From Selaginella moellendorffii (taxonomy: Eukaryota > Streptophyta > Lycopodiopsida > Selaginellales > Selaginellaceae): 64,000 bases of DNA. A program made the translations under genes and the position numbers. The stretch lies in the NCBI RefSeq assembly GCF_000143415.4, contig NW_003314353.1:467785-531784 (forward strand). Direction: 5' to 3'. The notes beneath the pieces are model-generated. The model was not told the DNA's origin, did no database searches, and worked only from the letters and a program-made list of their open reading frames with translations. The stretch's first letter is position 1, and the number at the start of each line of letters is the position of its first letter. Of the stretch, positions 35,211 to 48,702 are shown one piece after another.

Positions 35211-37754
35211 GGCAACCAACAACCACCTTTAACAAAATTCAAACACAAAACTCATGTCATCGAATTATATATTTGTCCAACAAAAACGGGTACAAAATAT
35301 AAAAACATAGACAAGCACAAACTAAATGACTACTCAAATCCAATCATATAACAATAAGCTCACAAACATATATAGCCAATATCTCATAGTCTTCACTTTA
35401 GTTGCGACTAAGTGTTGATCATGCATAGCTAGCCTCTTTGAAACTAGACTCATATTGGTATATAACCTTTTAATAGACAAAGTTATAGTACAGGTACTAA
35501 CATCTCAACCTAAAAAAACTAAGTTAGACATCATCATCTTCAACCAAGGTATAAGGCTATTAAAACTAAATCAAGATCAATGAAAGCTCACCATTCTCAT
35601 AGAGTTTAACGAAATGTAAAGTGTAACCTGCCATCAAATATAATACCATAAAAGAAAGGCATAATGGTCATCTTTCCAAAAAAAAGTAATAGCCATTTTT
35701 TTACATCACCTTTTTAAAAAAGCGCAATAAGCATTTAACTCCATATTTTATCCAACTCAATTGCCTTAGCCATAAAAAGTTAACATTCCTTTTAAGTCAT
35801 ATCATACAAACTATTTAGTAATGTTTAAGCTAACCAAAGTCAACTCCAACCCTTTCATTAGTTTGTACTAACTTACGAAAAAAAATGGTTTTTGAAAAAA
35901 ATGATTAACAAATTAGCTATTGGAAAAGTCTAAGAAATTTTTTTTTCATCAATCTAGAAATATAAATTCTCAAAATTCAACCAACTTCCTACTACCAACA
36001 ACTTCATATAGGTTTACCTCAACATAGATTCTCATGACCCAACAATATGTTTAAGCATCAAATATCTTGCCCATATTTCTGATATCTAACATTGACATCC
36101 GTAAATGCAAATGAATACCAAAAACTTGATTACAAAGACCACATCTTTAGACATCCACATTGCAATAATGGTTTTCTTTAATCACCTTCAAAATCCAATA
36201 TGAAACAAAAATATTAATAATAAAAATGATATGGAAAATTAAGCTCTAAGGAAAGTTCTTCGTTATCTCCACTAACACAAATGTTAACAAGTTAATACTT
36301 TAGTTACACACTTTCTCCATCCAATAATTTATTCCAAGTGCTAAGGGATTTACTAACAAGCTATAGCAAATACATGCCATAACCTTTTCCAACACTATAA
36401 TGAACAAACTCCAAAGGAACCAAGGTACCAATTCAAATTTAGCATAATAGATTATCATCGAGAACCAAGTCAAAGTTACTTTAATGTTACTATTTGCAAG
36501 TAGACTAGCTTCATTTTCAACCATTTTAGGGTTGATCATTGTTTAACCAAATAACTTCATATACATATTACTCACGATCACATAGATATGATATATCACA
36601 ATGACTTGATTATTAATCGAGCAATACATAGCTCACTAATAAAGATTTACAACACTGAACATCACCAACTTTATTCATAATATAGACAAGCTCATACCAC
36701 ACTCTTTCCGACCAAACTCAAAATTAATTTTACACCAACCTACTCAAAGAGTAATAATAAAGTTCCTTGAAAACAAAATTGAGCATTATAACTGAAGACT
36801 TCAATAGCAAACTTAAACAAAATGGTTTAGCACTTCACCACTATCCATCCCACGACTCACCACTTGTAAGACCACCATAATTAACATGCATCAAAATTGA
36901 CACTAATTGCATAATGTAAACATAAGCAATTCATACCTCATTACTAAATCATCTCTCAAAGAAAAAAAATAATTTATGTGTTTGATTCTTCCTCCTTAAT
37001 GACTCTTTTTTGGACTTTACTTTGACCAAACCTCAAGTTTACATTTGCACTATCTTCAGTCTAATCCAAGAAAAGTTTATAAAAGAGCATGACAATGACT
37101 ACTTGAACCAATAAATTAATCCTTACAGTTGATTGATCCACTTATAATCATGCCTAGGAAGGATCCACTAGTGTTATACTAAAAAGCTATAGATTAGATT
37201 ATTTGCCACTCTTCACAAACCCCTCAATATTCACTAAATGATAACTTATTGTATCTACCAAACACCCTTGCTATCATGCACCTTGTGTTAGTTTTGTTCA
37301 GTCATAATTGTTATTTATAAAATGTGTCTAGATTTGCTAATTTGGCATATTTATAAAATATAGAAATTATCCTGAACACAATGGTGTTTGTCCCATGCCC
37401 AAATTTGCAATCTAACACCATTCTATATTTAGTAAATCTTCCCTGGGTTCCCAACACGAGCAAGTGCAAGTTAACAACATAAGTTTCTCATCACTATGAT
37501 AAGTATGTCTAACTAAATGACAATTTAGGATTTCCTTCCTTAGTGCCTTTCTTGTCTAAGTGCACATGTGATAACCAGTTTCTCAATTAATTTAGACAGA
37601 GATTGGTAAAGAGTTTAGCAATACCAACCTCTTGTTGTCGTGGCAGTAAAGAAAAAATATTTGAAAGGACTAACCAATAGATAATTTTTGATACCTACAG
37701 TCATTTGCGATACGAGTAAATATGATAATGGAGCGAAGATGAATGACATAGTTT
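35211..37754. other. AT-rich sequence without recognisable genes
   Basis: Long A/T-rich stretch with only chance frames; presumably the eroded interior of the older element. Confidence 0.5.
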
Positions 37755-37865
37755 ATGGAGTGAGGATGAGCATAACAAGTTTGAATGGAACATTTAACCT
37801 CAATATAGTGAAGTTAAATGGATGTGATAGTGGAATGAGGACGAGCATAACAAGTTTGAATAGAG
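37755..37865 (+). repeat. Imperfect 71-bp tandem duplication
   Basis: GTGAGGATGAGCATAACAAG at about 37762 recurs as ATGAGGACGAGCATAACAAG at about 37833, each followed by TTTGAAT. A GAGGACGAGCA block of this type commonly precedes the 3' end of plant Gypsy elements, supporting the older-element call. Confidence 0.6.
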
Positions 37866-38525
37866 CTAGTGCTTCAAAAAAAAAATTCTTTTGAGAAAGG
37901 GATAAAAAGGATATGAATGATAAATAGAGTAAGTCTAATTTTCTATATGCAATGCTAGATAAAGATGAAGAAGCAAGTTTTATTTATAGTTGTGAGTTTG
38001 AGTTAATAGTGATTTTGGAGAATTATCGGCAGGCAAACTTAAAACACGGGATATATCACTTGTTACAAGGGCATTTAATAGACTATAGTGGTTATCAAAG
38101 AATTTTACTTTAGTTCAAAGTTATGATTTTAAAGTTAATTTAAGCATTTAGCAGTTGCATATACTAATTCATCAAGATTTTGTAATTAATTGATATTTAT
38201 ATTATAACTTTGGATTTTATTTTAGTCAAGATTGTCAACAGTTTTCTTGGTGATTTTATGAGAGTTTTAAATTCTTGTGATAATCTATAATCACCTAGTA
38301 AAAGCACTTGATTTATTATCATTATCTTTTTATCTTTCGAAGAGGAGGATAGTGTAAAATTTGTAAATATATATATATATTACTTTGGTTAGATAATACA
38401 TTAATTATAGTCTATTTTGGATTAAATCTAGTTCATCCATTCTTATATATAAGCAAGGGTCTAAACCCCAATTGATATATCTTTTCCTATATCCCGAGCA
38501 CTCATAAGTGGAAATATACCATTAT

Positions 38526-39508
38526 ATTGTTATATATCTTCTTATGAATTTATTAATTTGATGCAAATAATATAATCACCCTTAAAAAATAAATTTTATT
38601 ACTTTTATAATATTTATATTTTAGAACTTGAAGAGTGGAAGAAATTTAAGAAATTTAAGACATTTTTAAAATTAACAATTCATTTAATTATGGATGAATG
38701 TTTGCATTTTAAATAAAAAATAACATAATATATTCTATCGTGATATTTTTGACTGACTTCTTGAAGATAGGAATATATTATTCCTGAAAGACCTTCAGTC
38801 TTTTACTCTTTTGTAAGTTCCTTAATTCAATAAATACATTTGATATATATTCAATAAATATATATAAATAAATGCTATTACTTATAAATTGATGAACCAC
38901 ATCATAGTTATTAAATTTATTTTCTCTTAATAAATTTAACTAAATAGTTGTATGAAAAAATTATGCCTAAATTGAGATTTTTACATGGTTTCAATGACTG
39001 AAATTCTAAATGTTGGCTTGTTGTAAATAAAAAACAGTGAAAATACTCTATGCATCTCATGGTGTTTTAAATTCTGGGAGATACATCAGGTTTCTGTGAA
39101 ACCTAAACCCTCACCAACTGAGTTGAGAGATAATATCCAACTTGGTCCATTTCTTTCCTAGTCTTCTCCTGAACTTTACAAAGAACTACCTTTATGAGAG
39201 CCTTCCCATGCGGTTGTTTCCTTGCGGTGGATCCCTTCCCACACAGCCAATGTGGATCTTCATCCCAGCAAAGAGCAAAGTGATCCAAGGTAAGAAAACC
39301 CGTCACTAGTAACTAGAGTATCTTTAACCCGAACGTCCCTGATATCTAAGAGAATGGATGAAGGCGAATGGAAGAAATGGATCCAAAAGAGCTTGGATAC
39401 ACAAGGAGATCTTGGTTAATAGAGACACGCAACAAACATAAACACTCACAGACCATTTGCATTTCTGCTTTGAGCGCTTTAAACAAAATGGTAAGATTCT
39501 TTTACTTG
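38526..39508. other. Intergenic, AT-rich; downstream of phytoene desaturase
   Basis: No gene recognised. A minus-strand frame at 39306-39103 has no family match. Confidence 0.5.
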
Positions 39509-41933
<2,425 letters not shown>

Positions 41934-42272
41934 TCTCGCCCCCTGGACTATAAACCCTAGAATTCCCGCGAGCTCGCGGCTCGGCTATGGCGGGGAGCAA
42001 ACTTGTGCCGGAAAATCCTGGAGCATCGCAGCCGTCCAGCGAGGATCCACTCAGCGCGCGATTCCCTCCACTAAACGTCATAGCCAAACAGTGAGATTTA
42101 AACCCTTTTTAGTCAAACGAACGATCATGATAGAGCCAATCGAACGGTCAGTTTTAAATAAAAATGACGGTTATGATCAAAGATAGTCGTCACAAAAATT
42201 AGGGTTCTTATTTTGAGGGTTTCTCTGCTCGCTGGCAATGCTGCTGGGATTCTAATCGATCCAGGCGATCCG
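41934..42272. promoter_or_regulatory. Shared divergent promoter region of PDS and the CTL gene
   Basis: 339 bp separate the two start codons. Telo-box-type motifs are AAACCCTA at 41952-41959 (sense TAGGGTTT for PDS) and TTAGGGTT at 42199-42206 (sense for the transporter). I see no convincing TATA box for the transporter; CTATAA at 41948-41953 is very close to the PDS ATG. Confidence 0.5.
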
Positions 42273-44140
42273 ATGGAAGAGAAGCCGTCCGGCAGCGGCA
42301 GCGGCAGCGATGGCGGGATTGAGGAGCCGCTGCTCAAGGACAGTGAGGCGAAAGGAACTCACGAGGATCACGAGGATGAGACGGGTAAGGCGCCGATCGA
42401 AGAGCAGGGTTTCAGGGGCTACAACTATGGCGCCAGGCCATACAGGGACATCGCATTCGCGATCGTGTTCATCCTCGCGGCTCTAGCTACGCTTGGATTC
42501 GGCATTTTCGCAATCGTCCACCACAATTCCGATTTCCAGTGGTCGGAGCCGGCTCACTATCTTCGCAACCAGAGCCGATGCACGGTCGCCCATTCCAATC
42601 CCTCCGCGAAGCTGGATTTCCTTCTAAGTCACCCGGGCAGGATCTCGTCGTGGAGAACGCTTGCTAGCGTTGTTCTTCCGGAGAGAGTGTCCAGCAGCCA
42701 CGGCTTTGCGGTGGCACTCATCTCCTCCCTCGCCGTCACTCTCGTGCTGAGCGTTCCAATCGTTCTAGCTCTCGTCTGGCTGCTCCGCCACTACACCAAA
42801 GAGATTGTTTACGTGAGCCTCCCTCTCTTCATCCTCTTCCCCGTGGCTCTCAACATCCTTTGGTTCGTGGCTTGCGCCAAAGACAGCGAGTGCCAAGACA
42901 GCGTCAGTCTCCCCGTTCGCATCTTGTTCTTCGTCTTCATCTTCGCCTTCTGTGCGATCATAGTCTGGATCATCTTCGCCAACTTTGCTCGCGTTGAGCT
43001 CACCGTGAGGGTCATCACCACGGCGTCCGAGGCTCTTTACAGGAATCTCTCGCTGTTGCTAGTGGTTCCCAGTTTGTCGCTGGTACTGCTCGTCTTCTAC
43101 GTCCCCGCCGCGTTCTTCCTGGTTTTCTCTTACATGAATGGGAAGTATGTCCCCAATGCTGATTTGAGAGATCGACCTGAGCTTCCCTGCGGTAGAGGGA
43201 CGAGTCGAGAGTGCTGCGAGTGGAATGTCGAGAGTTGGGTTCCCGCTTACATGACTTTGGCTGCTTTGTTCGTTGTCTGGGCGACTTGTGTAGTTGCACA
43301 AGTTAAAGTTTACACCATTAGTGGTACCATTAGTCAGTGGTACTTTGCGGAGGTTGATACGCACACGATTGGAGCTATGAGAAGATCGCTTGGGTAAGCT
43401 ACGCTCTCTTTTCTTTTTTGTTGGAAGGAAAAGTTGATGGAACTTCTTTCTTTGTGCTTTCAGGCAAGCATTTAGTTCCTCGTTTGGGACTATATGCTTC
43501 TCGGGCTTGCTCTTCGCGTTTGTGCGTCTCATTCGCAATGCGGTGGACACTGCCAAGGACAGCCAGGAAGGTGAGGGTCTGGCTATGTCTTTCCTGCGCT
43601 GTTGCTACGAGTGGCTACTCCAAGCCATTGAATTTGTCACCAAGTTCACGGTCGACTTCGCTGCGATCACTGGAGAAGGCTTTTGTTCGTCCGCTGCGAG
43701 AACGTACGAGCTTTTGAAACGCAATCTTCTGTCGACGGTGTTTGTGGAGGTGATTTCCACCAGGCTCCTCGGTGGCGTGATGGTTGTAGTCTCGATCATC
43801 TACGCGGTTGCAGTAAGTCTATCGACGTTTTCCTCTGTTCGTAATTGTCTGAGTGTTTTATCCACAGGTTTGGGGTATTCTACTTGGTACTACCAGTCTC
43901 GACAGCGGTATCTACATTGTCACTGTGCTATCCGGCGCTTTGCTACTGCTGATACTCTCCATTTATATCGCGATCATGAACATCATCGTCGACACTGTTT
44001 ACATCTGCTATGCAATGGACAAAGACCGAGGCGTGGTCTCCAAGCCAGAAGCTCATGACGTCTACGTTCTTCTTCCGGTATCGCAAGACGAGAGAGCCTC
44101 CTTGGCTGTTCAACAGGGCAAAGACGACTCCCCCGTCTGA
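42273..44140 (+). CDS. Choline transporter-like protein (CTL/SLC44 family)
   Basis: Three exons, 42273-43393, 43464-43812 and 43868-44140, total 1,743 nt and 580 residues. The first ATG of the frame is at 42273 (MEEKPSGSGSG). A Gly/Ser and acidic cytosolic N-terminus precedes a first membrane helix (IAFAIVFILAALATLGFGIF). After a long loop come about nine more hydrophobic helices, including LPLFILFPVALNILWFVAC and VRILFFVFIFAFCAIIVWII. The C-terminal SIYIAIMNIIVDTVYICYAMDKD followed by GVV is the hallmark end of CTL proteins. The family exports or imports choline and related lipids at plasma membrane or trans-Golgi; plant CTL1 (CHER1) acts in phloem sieve pores and membrane trafficking. Which role this member has cannot be told. 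It ends 121 bp from the convergent FLU stop. Confidence 0.88.
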
Positions 44141-44261
44141 GCTAAATTGGACATGTACGTATTGTGTACTATCTTGGTTTGTTCTCGCTAAAGGTTTTCA
44201 GGATTTCGCTATTGCTTTGGAGGAACGAACAAAAAGAAAAAAAAAAGGTAAGTGTCGGTAA

Positions 44262-45288
44262 CTAGTCCTCCTCGTTGTCTAGTCGTGCTATGTACTGATC
44301 ATAAAACTTTGCTGCGTTTTCCAGGTCTCCCAGCTCCGTGTAGCAGTCCGCAATCGCTCCCAGAGCCTCAGTGTATCCACTGTGCTCGCCGGAGAGATGG
44401 GCGATGGTGAGCACCATGCTATGGTGCTTTATGGCCTCTCGAAACTTCCCTTGTCTCTGGCAAGAAGCTCCTGCAAGGTACACACGAAGTTTCTCTCAGT
44501 GATTTGCTGCAAGGCCGCAGGAAGAAAAATCAAAAGAGGTGGCGGAAGGGAAGTTTACCGAGGCCTCGAGCAGCTTTCTTCTGCTCGACGCGATCGTTGA
44601 GTTCCTTGGCGAGAGCCATCGCCTTTTGGAACTCGTCAAAGGCGGCCTGTGGATTCTTCTCGCGGAGGAACCTCTTGCCGCCTCTCAAGCGATTCGTGAG
44701 CTCCTGCTTGGCGGGATCGAGCGCGGTGGCCTGTGGAAGATCTTGCGAGCGGCCCAGAGTAGCGGGGGCGTACGTGAGACTCGGCGCATACGTCTCCACC
44801 TGGTACTGTCTCCTCATCTTTGCAAAGATTTGCCGCAGCTGGCCATTGATCTTCTCCACTTCGAGCTTGCGCTGCCTGGCCAGAGTCCCTGCAAGGAAAG
44901 TGGAAATCAAGCTGGTTTTCTTCTCGAGAGCTAAAGAGTTTTTTTTTTTTCTTTCTCTTTGGATACCTCCCACTGCGGCACCAACGAGAGCCACTGCCTG
45001 AAGCACGCAGGCTATGGCGATGACAGTGTAGGCGTTGTTATCACCAAAGCTCAAGCACAGGGAAGAGGGATCATCGGCAGCAGCCAGCGCGAGGCCGGGG
45101 TTTAAATTCGCGAGGGCGAATGCCGCGAATGTGAGTGGAATTCCAATTCGCAGCTCCTGCTTGGAGAGAGATTGCTTCTTTTCTTTCGTTACCTTGCATT
45201 TTGTGGTGGCAATCCCCTCTTTGGCTCCTTTGTCCCAGCGAGGGATTGGAGAGATTGGACACAGTGCCAGGGAAGAAGCCACACTCAT
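44262..45288 (-). CDS. FLU: FLU (FLUORESCENT IN BLUE LIGHT), TPR repressor of chlorophyll synthesis
   Basis: Exons 45288-44967, 44888-44559 and 44470-44262 sum to 861 nt and 286 residues. After a transit-peptide-like N-terminus come hydrophobic stretches (IGIPLTFAAFALANLNPGLAL and the segment before VGAAVGG) that should hold the protein in the thylakoid or envelope. A coiled-coil-like segment follows (LARQRKLEVEKINGQLRQIF). YAPSLTYAPA is characteristic of FLU. The C-terminal TPRs include LTNRLRGGKRFLREKNPQAA, REAIKHHSMVLTIA and AIADCYTELGDLENAAKFYD. FLU binds glutamyl-tRNA reductase and switches off 5-aminolevulinate synthesis in the dark. A TAGGGTTT motif begins 8 bases upstream of the ATG. 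Frame intact. Confidence 0.95.
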
Positions 45289-45309
45289 GACGGATAAACC
45301 CTAAATCTC

Positions 45310-46729
45310 TGAAGAATGTTAAAAAGGGGTAAAGTTTTTCTTTTTTTTTTAACTTTTAGTAAGACCAAAAACTAAAACTTGAAGATATTTTATTTAGTAA
45401 GATAAATCTTGAAGAACCTTTATCAGGGATCAAACAATGATTCTTCAAATATCTCACATAAGAAATGGTACAGTTTGATAAATGTGAGCTTTTAAAGTAT
45501 ATTTCTTGAATAAATCTTCCCCAAACTGATCGAAGACATTTGTGGGGTCTTCTTTAGAGAAATCCCAACCTGGAGCACTGTCTATCCATTCAGTATGCCA
45601 AATCAAGCTCTCCAAGTCGAGGCACACCATCCTTCTGTACCATTTATCATCAAGTATCCAACCTACAGGCAGTGCTATTCCCTTCCAAATCCCCAGACTT
45701 GAATCATATATATAATCCATCAACCCCTAGTTGATCATCAGGTAAAAATCAAAGAATTTTCTCTCTGCTCACCAAGCACTAGTCTTTTTTTGTGATTCAT
45801 ATATATCCACCTCAAGAATTATACCTCAACACCACAGGGATCTAGGCATACATACAAGCCTCAATCATCAAAGACAAGCACAGATATAACAAAGGCAAAG
45901 AAAGCTACATTGCAAAGGATGGAGCAGAATCTACTTCCCATCACAGGAATTGTACTCACACGAGATGAGGAAAGAGAAAGATCAGGGTGAGCTGTGTTAC
46001 TGCCTAACTAACGTATGTAACGCCCAGCCAAGCCCGTTCACCTCTTCATGTCAGCGAGAGTGAGCAGAGCTTCTATAGAAAAGTGGGGAAACAAAAGCTT
46101 GCATTGAGGCATGGTGGCAATGTCTCCAGTGTGTCATTCCTGCTGCTGAAATCACCCAATTGATCATTGTTGTAAGTTAAAATCTGAAGTGAACTAAAGA
46201 ACTCTGAAGAAAGATCACCCAATGAAAGAAAAGAAATAGGAAACATAGAGCAAGTGATACTACTCTTCAAGCCTTTTTTTTAGGGCAGCGATTTTTAGAT
46301 TTATTGTGTTGCCTCCAGTGGCAAAACGCTTGAAAGAATGTAAAATGCTTTAAATTCTATCCAGCCAGAGCTAGAAAAAAGAGCCCAATGCAAGCAGCCC
46401 AAATTCAAAGAGTCATATAAGGAAAGCTTATGGCAGAACCGAGTAATATGTTTGTTTTTGAGCTTTTGACGCACAAGTAACAAAGTTAAATTTTCTGGTT
46501 TAGGTTACAGAAATGGGCTTTAGTTATTACCTAGTTCTAGAAAAGAGTGGACTGCCATGGATATATATGATATAAGGCTGTCCAATTGTCTTCATGGTTT
46601 GTGGCAAGAGCTATTTGCTAGGTATACTTTCATTCTCTTCATGTTGACAAAAATTATCTTTTGGATTAATAAGGTTATTGATGTGTTGAGGAGCTGGGTA
46701 AAAAATTCAAAAATGAACAGTAGGGTAGT
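45310..46729. other. Intergenic region with short frames and local duplicates
   Basis: A minus frame at 45720-45454 (YDSSLGIWKGIALPVGW, then RMVCLDLESLIWHTEW) is codon-like, faintly F-box/kelch in style, but too short to assign. 46000-46165 (TACTGCCTAAC, GCCCAGCCAA, TGTGTCATTCCTGCTG) recurs in altered form at 47278-47465. 46355-46380 (CTATCCAGCCAGAGCTAG) is the inverted complement of 47020-47042. Confidence 0.4.
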
Positions 46730-47170
46730 ATTCTCTCCTCCCTTGTGAAGTCAAAACTGCCTTTGCTCCAAGGCAGGAGTTCGCTCTGCAGTTTCTCCAT
46801 ACATTGCCTGGTTCTTGAAAGCTTTATGTTCACTTTCTTAGTAAGTTTCAATCTCGAAGCGAATGCCACCTTACAAAGTCTTCTAGCACAGAATACAATC
46901 TTAAAGTAAAAGAGAATATTACTTTATAAACGAGTGTTAATATACCTTGGAATTTCAAATGTCTTTCAAGATTAGATCCCGAAAACTTGTCGGAGATATA
47001 TTGCAACATTTGGTTCTTTTTTTCTAGCTCTGGCTGGATAGAAGAGGTAATTAGTTTTTCTCCAAAGAAATGAGCTTAGCTCCAGTATCCTGGTTTTCAA
47101 ACGAAGACAAAGAAAAAAGAATTTCTAGTTGACGAACAGACATACCAGCAAAGCATTCTGCCACTCTCAG
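46730..47170 (-). pseudogene. Shrunken partial copy of RAB3GAP1
   Basis: Three pieces of the intact gene downstream lie end to end with the stretches between removed. 46730-46945 parallels 49600-49930 (shared CTCCCTTGTGAAGTCAAAA and GCCACCTTACAAAGTCTTCT). 46945-47080 parallels 50805-50930 (ATGTCTTTCAA..GAT, TTTCTAGCTC). 47080-47165 parallels 52090-52200 (TAGCTCCAG.ATCCTGGTTTTC). Intron sequence is retained in places, so this arose by DNA duplication plus deletion, not by reverse transcription. Confidence 0.7.
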
Positions 47171-47770
47171 CTAATTTCAAATATTATGATTTGCAATGAG
47201 GGCACACTTTCGTTTCGCTCGCGCGAAGGACTGGAGAGGATCAGCCGCAGCCGTGGGTTGAGAAAGATCCATTGGCCGTTACTGCCTAAGTATCGTAATG
47301 CCCAGCCAACCTCTTGGAGCGAGCCCAGCGGAGCTCATATAGGAATTGCCAGGAAGTGGGAAAGTTTGCGCTGGGCGATGGTTCCAAGGGTGGTAGTGTT
47401 GATACAACTTGTTCTGCATAGATTGCTTGCGGCCAGTGTGCCATTCCTGCTGGTGACAAAATCACAAATCAAGAATTTGGTTTATGAACAAAATCAAGAA
47501 TGCTTTGAGTAAGAAGGAAATTCATACTAAAGTAAGTCTAGTTTTTTAAATACATTCTAGAATCTTCCTTAATAATTTATTTGAGATGATAGTGTATATA
47601 TCTAGAATATGCTTAAATATTCTAGGATATTCTACAATCTAAAAGTTATTATTTATAAATATGTTTATAATTTAAAAAAATTTCTAAACACTTCTTAGCA
47701 TATTCTATTTTATTCTAGATTAATCTTATGTTTATAAATTATAAATATGTTTTAATTATTAAATTCTATT
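47171..47770. other. Intergenic, AT-rich
   Basis: Contains the altered duplicate at 47278-47465 noted above, then AT-rich sequence. No gene. Confidence 0.45.
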
Positions 47771-47771
47771 T

Positions 47772-47998
47772 GGTCAATTAAATACTAATTAAGCAAACAA
47801 AGTGTTATTACATGCAGTAAATTATTAATTTCATTAAAATTCGTTAGTTAAATTTTAAAAACATTGACCACTTTTGAATTATTGACCCCTATTGAAGTAT
47901 TGACTGTAGCTCTAACGGTGCCGCGAAGATTCAAGCTTTGAAAGTGAACCGAAACTTCCCTCTTCTTGTCTCAGGTCAGGTTCGAAACACTATAAAAA
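47772..47998 (+). promoter_or_regulatory. Promoter of the small secreted peptide gene with W-box cluster and TATA box
   Basis: TATAAAAACC at 47991-48000 lies 116 bases before the ATG. Upstream are WRKY-type TTGAC cores at 47864-47869, 47882-47887 and 47900-47905, and one in reverse (GGTCAA) at 47772-47777. Clustered W-boxes often mark defence- or wound-responsive promoters; that is inference. Confidence 0.55.
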
Positions 47999-48106
47999 CC
48001 TCATGCTTTGATATGAACAATAAACTCAAGGGAATTTGTAGCAAGCTCCACTCCTAGTTTTCTGCAGTCACTTGAAAGTTTTCTGCTAGGCTTCTCCTGC
48101 TCTGAA

Positions 48107-48364
48107 ATGGCGATATCAAGGATGGTTTATGTGGCTGTGATCTTGGCCGTGCTCCTCCTGTTTCTTCATGGCACTGCTGCTGCCAGGCCCTTCCAGTCTG
48201 TGAGCACCATCAACACAGTGGATTCAAAACCAGCCTTGTTGCCAAGCAGAGCAAAAAAATCTCCAGCCATTTCATCAGGATCACCAGGAATTATCAATAG
48301 TAATGGAAAAGCAGGAAGAACACCACCAGCAACAAAGGAAAGAAAACCAGCATATAACAACTAA
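48107..48364 (+). CDS. Small secreted peptide precursor, unrecognised
   Basis: 85 codons. A clear signal peptide (MAISRMVYVAVILAVLLLFLH, cleavage probably after GTAAA) is followed by a Ser/Pro/Lys-rich, Cys-free mature part: RPFQSVSTINTVDS, KKSPAISSGSPGIINSNGKAG and RTPPATKERKPAYNN. Cys-free, Pro/Gly-containing precursors with dibasic sites (RAKK, KERK) resemble those of post-translationally processed plant signalling peptides such as CEP, IDA or PIP types. The SGSPGI core is reminiscent of, but not a clean match to, those families. TATA box, good ATG context and lack of decay support a real gene. Not assigned to any family. Confidence 0.6.
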   Translation: MAISRMVYVAVILAVLLLFLHGTAAARPFQSVSTINTVDSKPALLPSRAKKSPAISSGSPGIINSNGKAGRTPPATKERKPAYNN

Positions 48365-48504
48365 ATGCATCTCAAAGGCCATGCTAAACCATAATTTTAA
48401 ATCTAACACTAGCTACTGTACAATTGCCAAAAGCAGTCTCTTTTTATGCAAATAGCAATGGCCAGCTTCAAGGCCCTCGAACAAACTATAGAGAAATCTG
48501 CCAT

Positions 48505-48610
48505 GGTTCTTTGTTGACGTAAATGTGCCGCGTAAAACTTTACCATCCTTTAATTCACTGACCATTGACCAAGACGTTGATATAATTGACCACGAGCATT
48601 GACTCACATA
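48505..48610. promoter_or_regulatory. Second TTGAC cluster, 3' of the peptide gene
   Basis: TTGAC cores at 48514, 48565, 48586 and 48599 within 90 bases, similar in flavour to the upstream cluster, so that W-box-like runs bracket the peptide gene. Function unknown. Confidence 0.35.
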
Positions 48611-48702
48611 AACTGTGACCACAACTGTTAAAAGCAGGTGGGTATTTCTTTACTTTTTCGTTTTCATCTTAGTACGACAGTATTCACAAGCTTCGTAATG
48701 TT

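Larger units (their letters stand above)
25365..38525 (+). mobile_element. Old AT-rich LTR retroelement hosting the LARD insertion
   Basis: A block at about 25580-25695 (GGATTAAATCTAGTCTATCC, then TATATAAGCAAAG, then AACCCCAATT, then CACTCACATTGGTGGAAA) recurs at about 38408-38515 with many substitutions. Just before the 3' copy is a purine tract GAAGAGGAGGATAG (38339-38352) followed by TGTAAAA, as in plant Gypsy-type elements. Fragmentary frames at 33845-34010 (LENVQGLNLWEDNVYELDWI and beyond) and 37900-38050 are probably its body. Everything else between is decayed and AT-rich. The younger LARD splits it at CCTTT. Exact LTR ends are uncertain. Confidence 0.5.

Noticed and set aside
42213-42272. 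Upstream start of the choline-transporter-like protein
   Set aside because: The codon at 42213 is TTG; the first ATG in frame is 42273.
44504-45001. 165-codon plus-strand frame opposite FLU
   Set aside because: Antisense shadow of the FLU second exon and intron.
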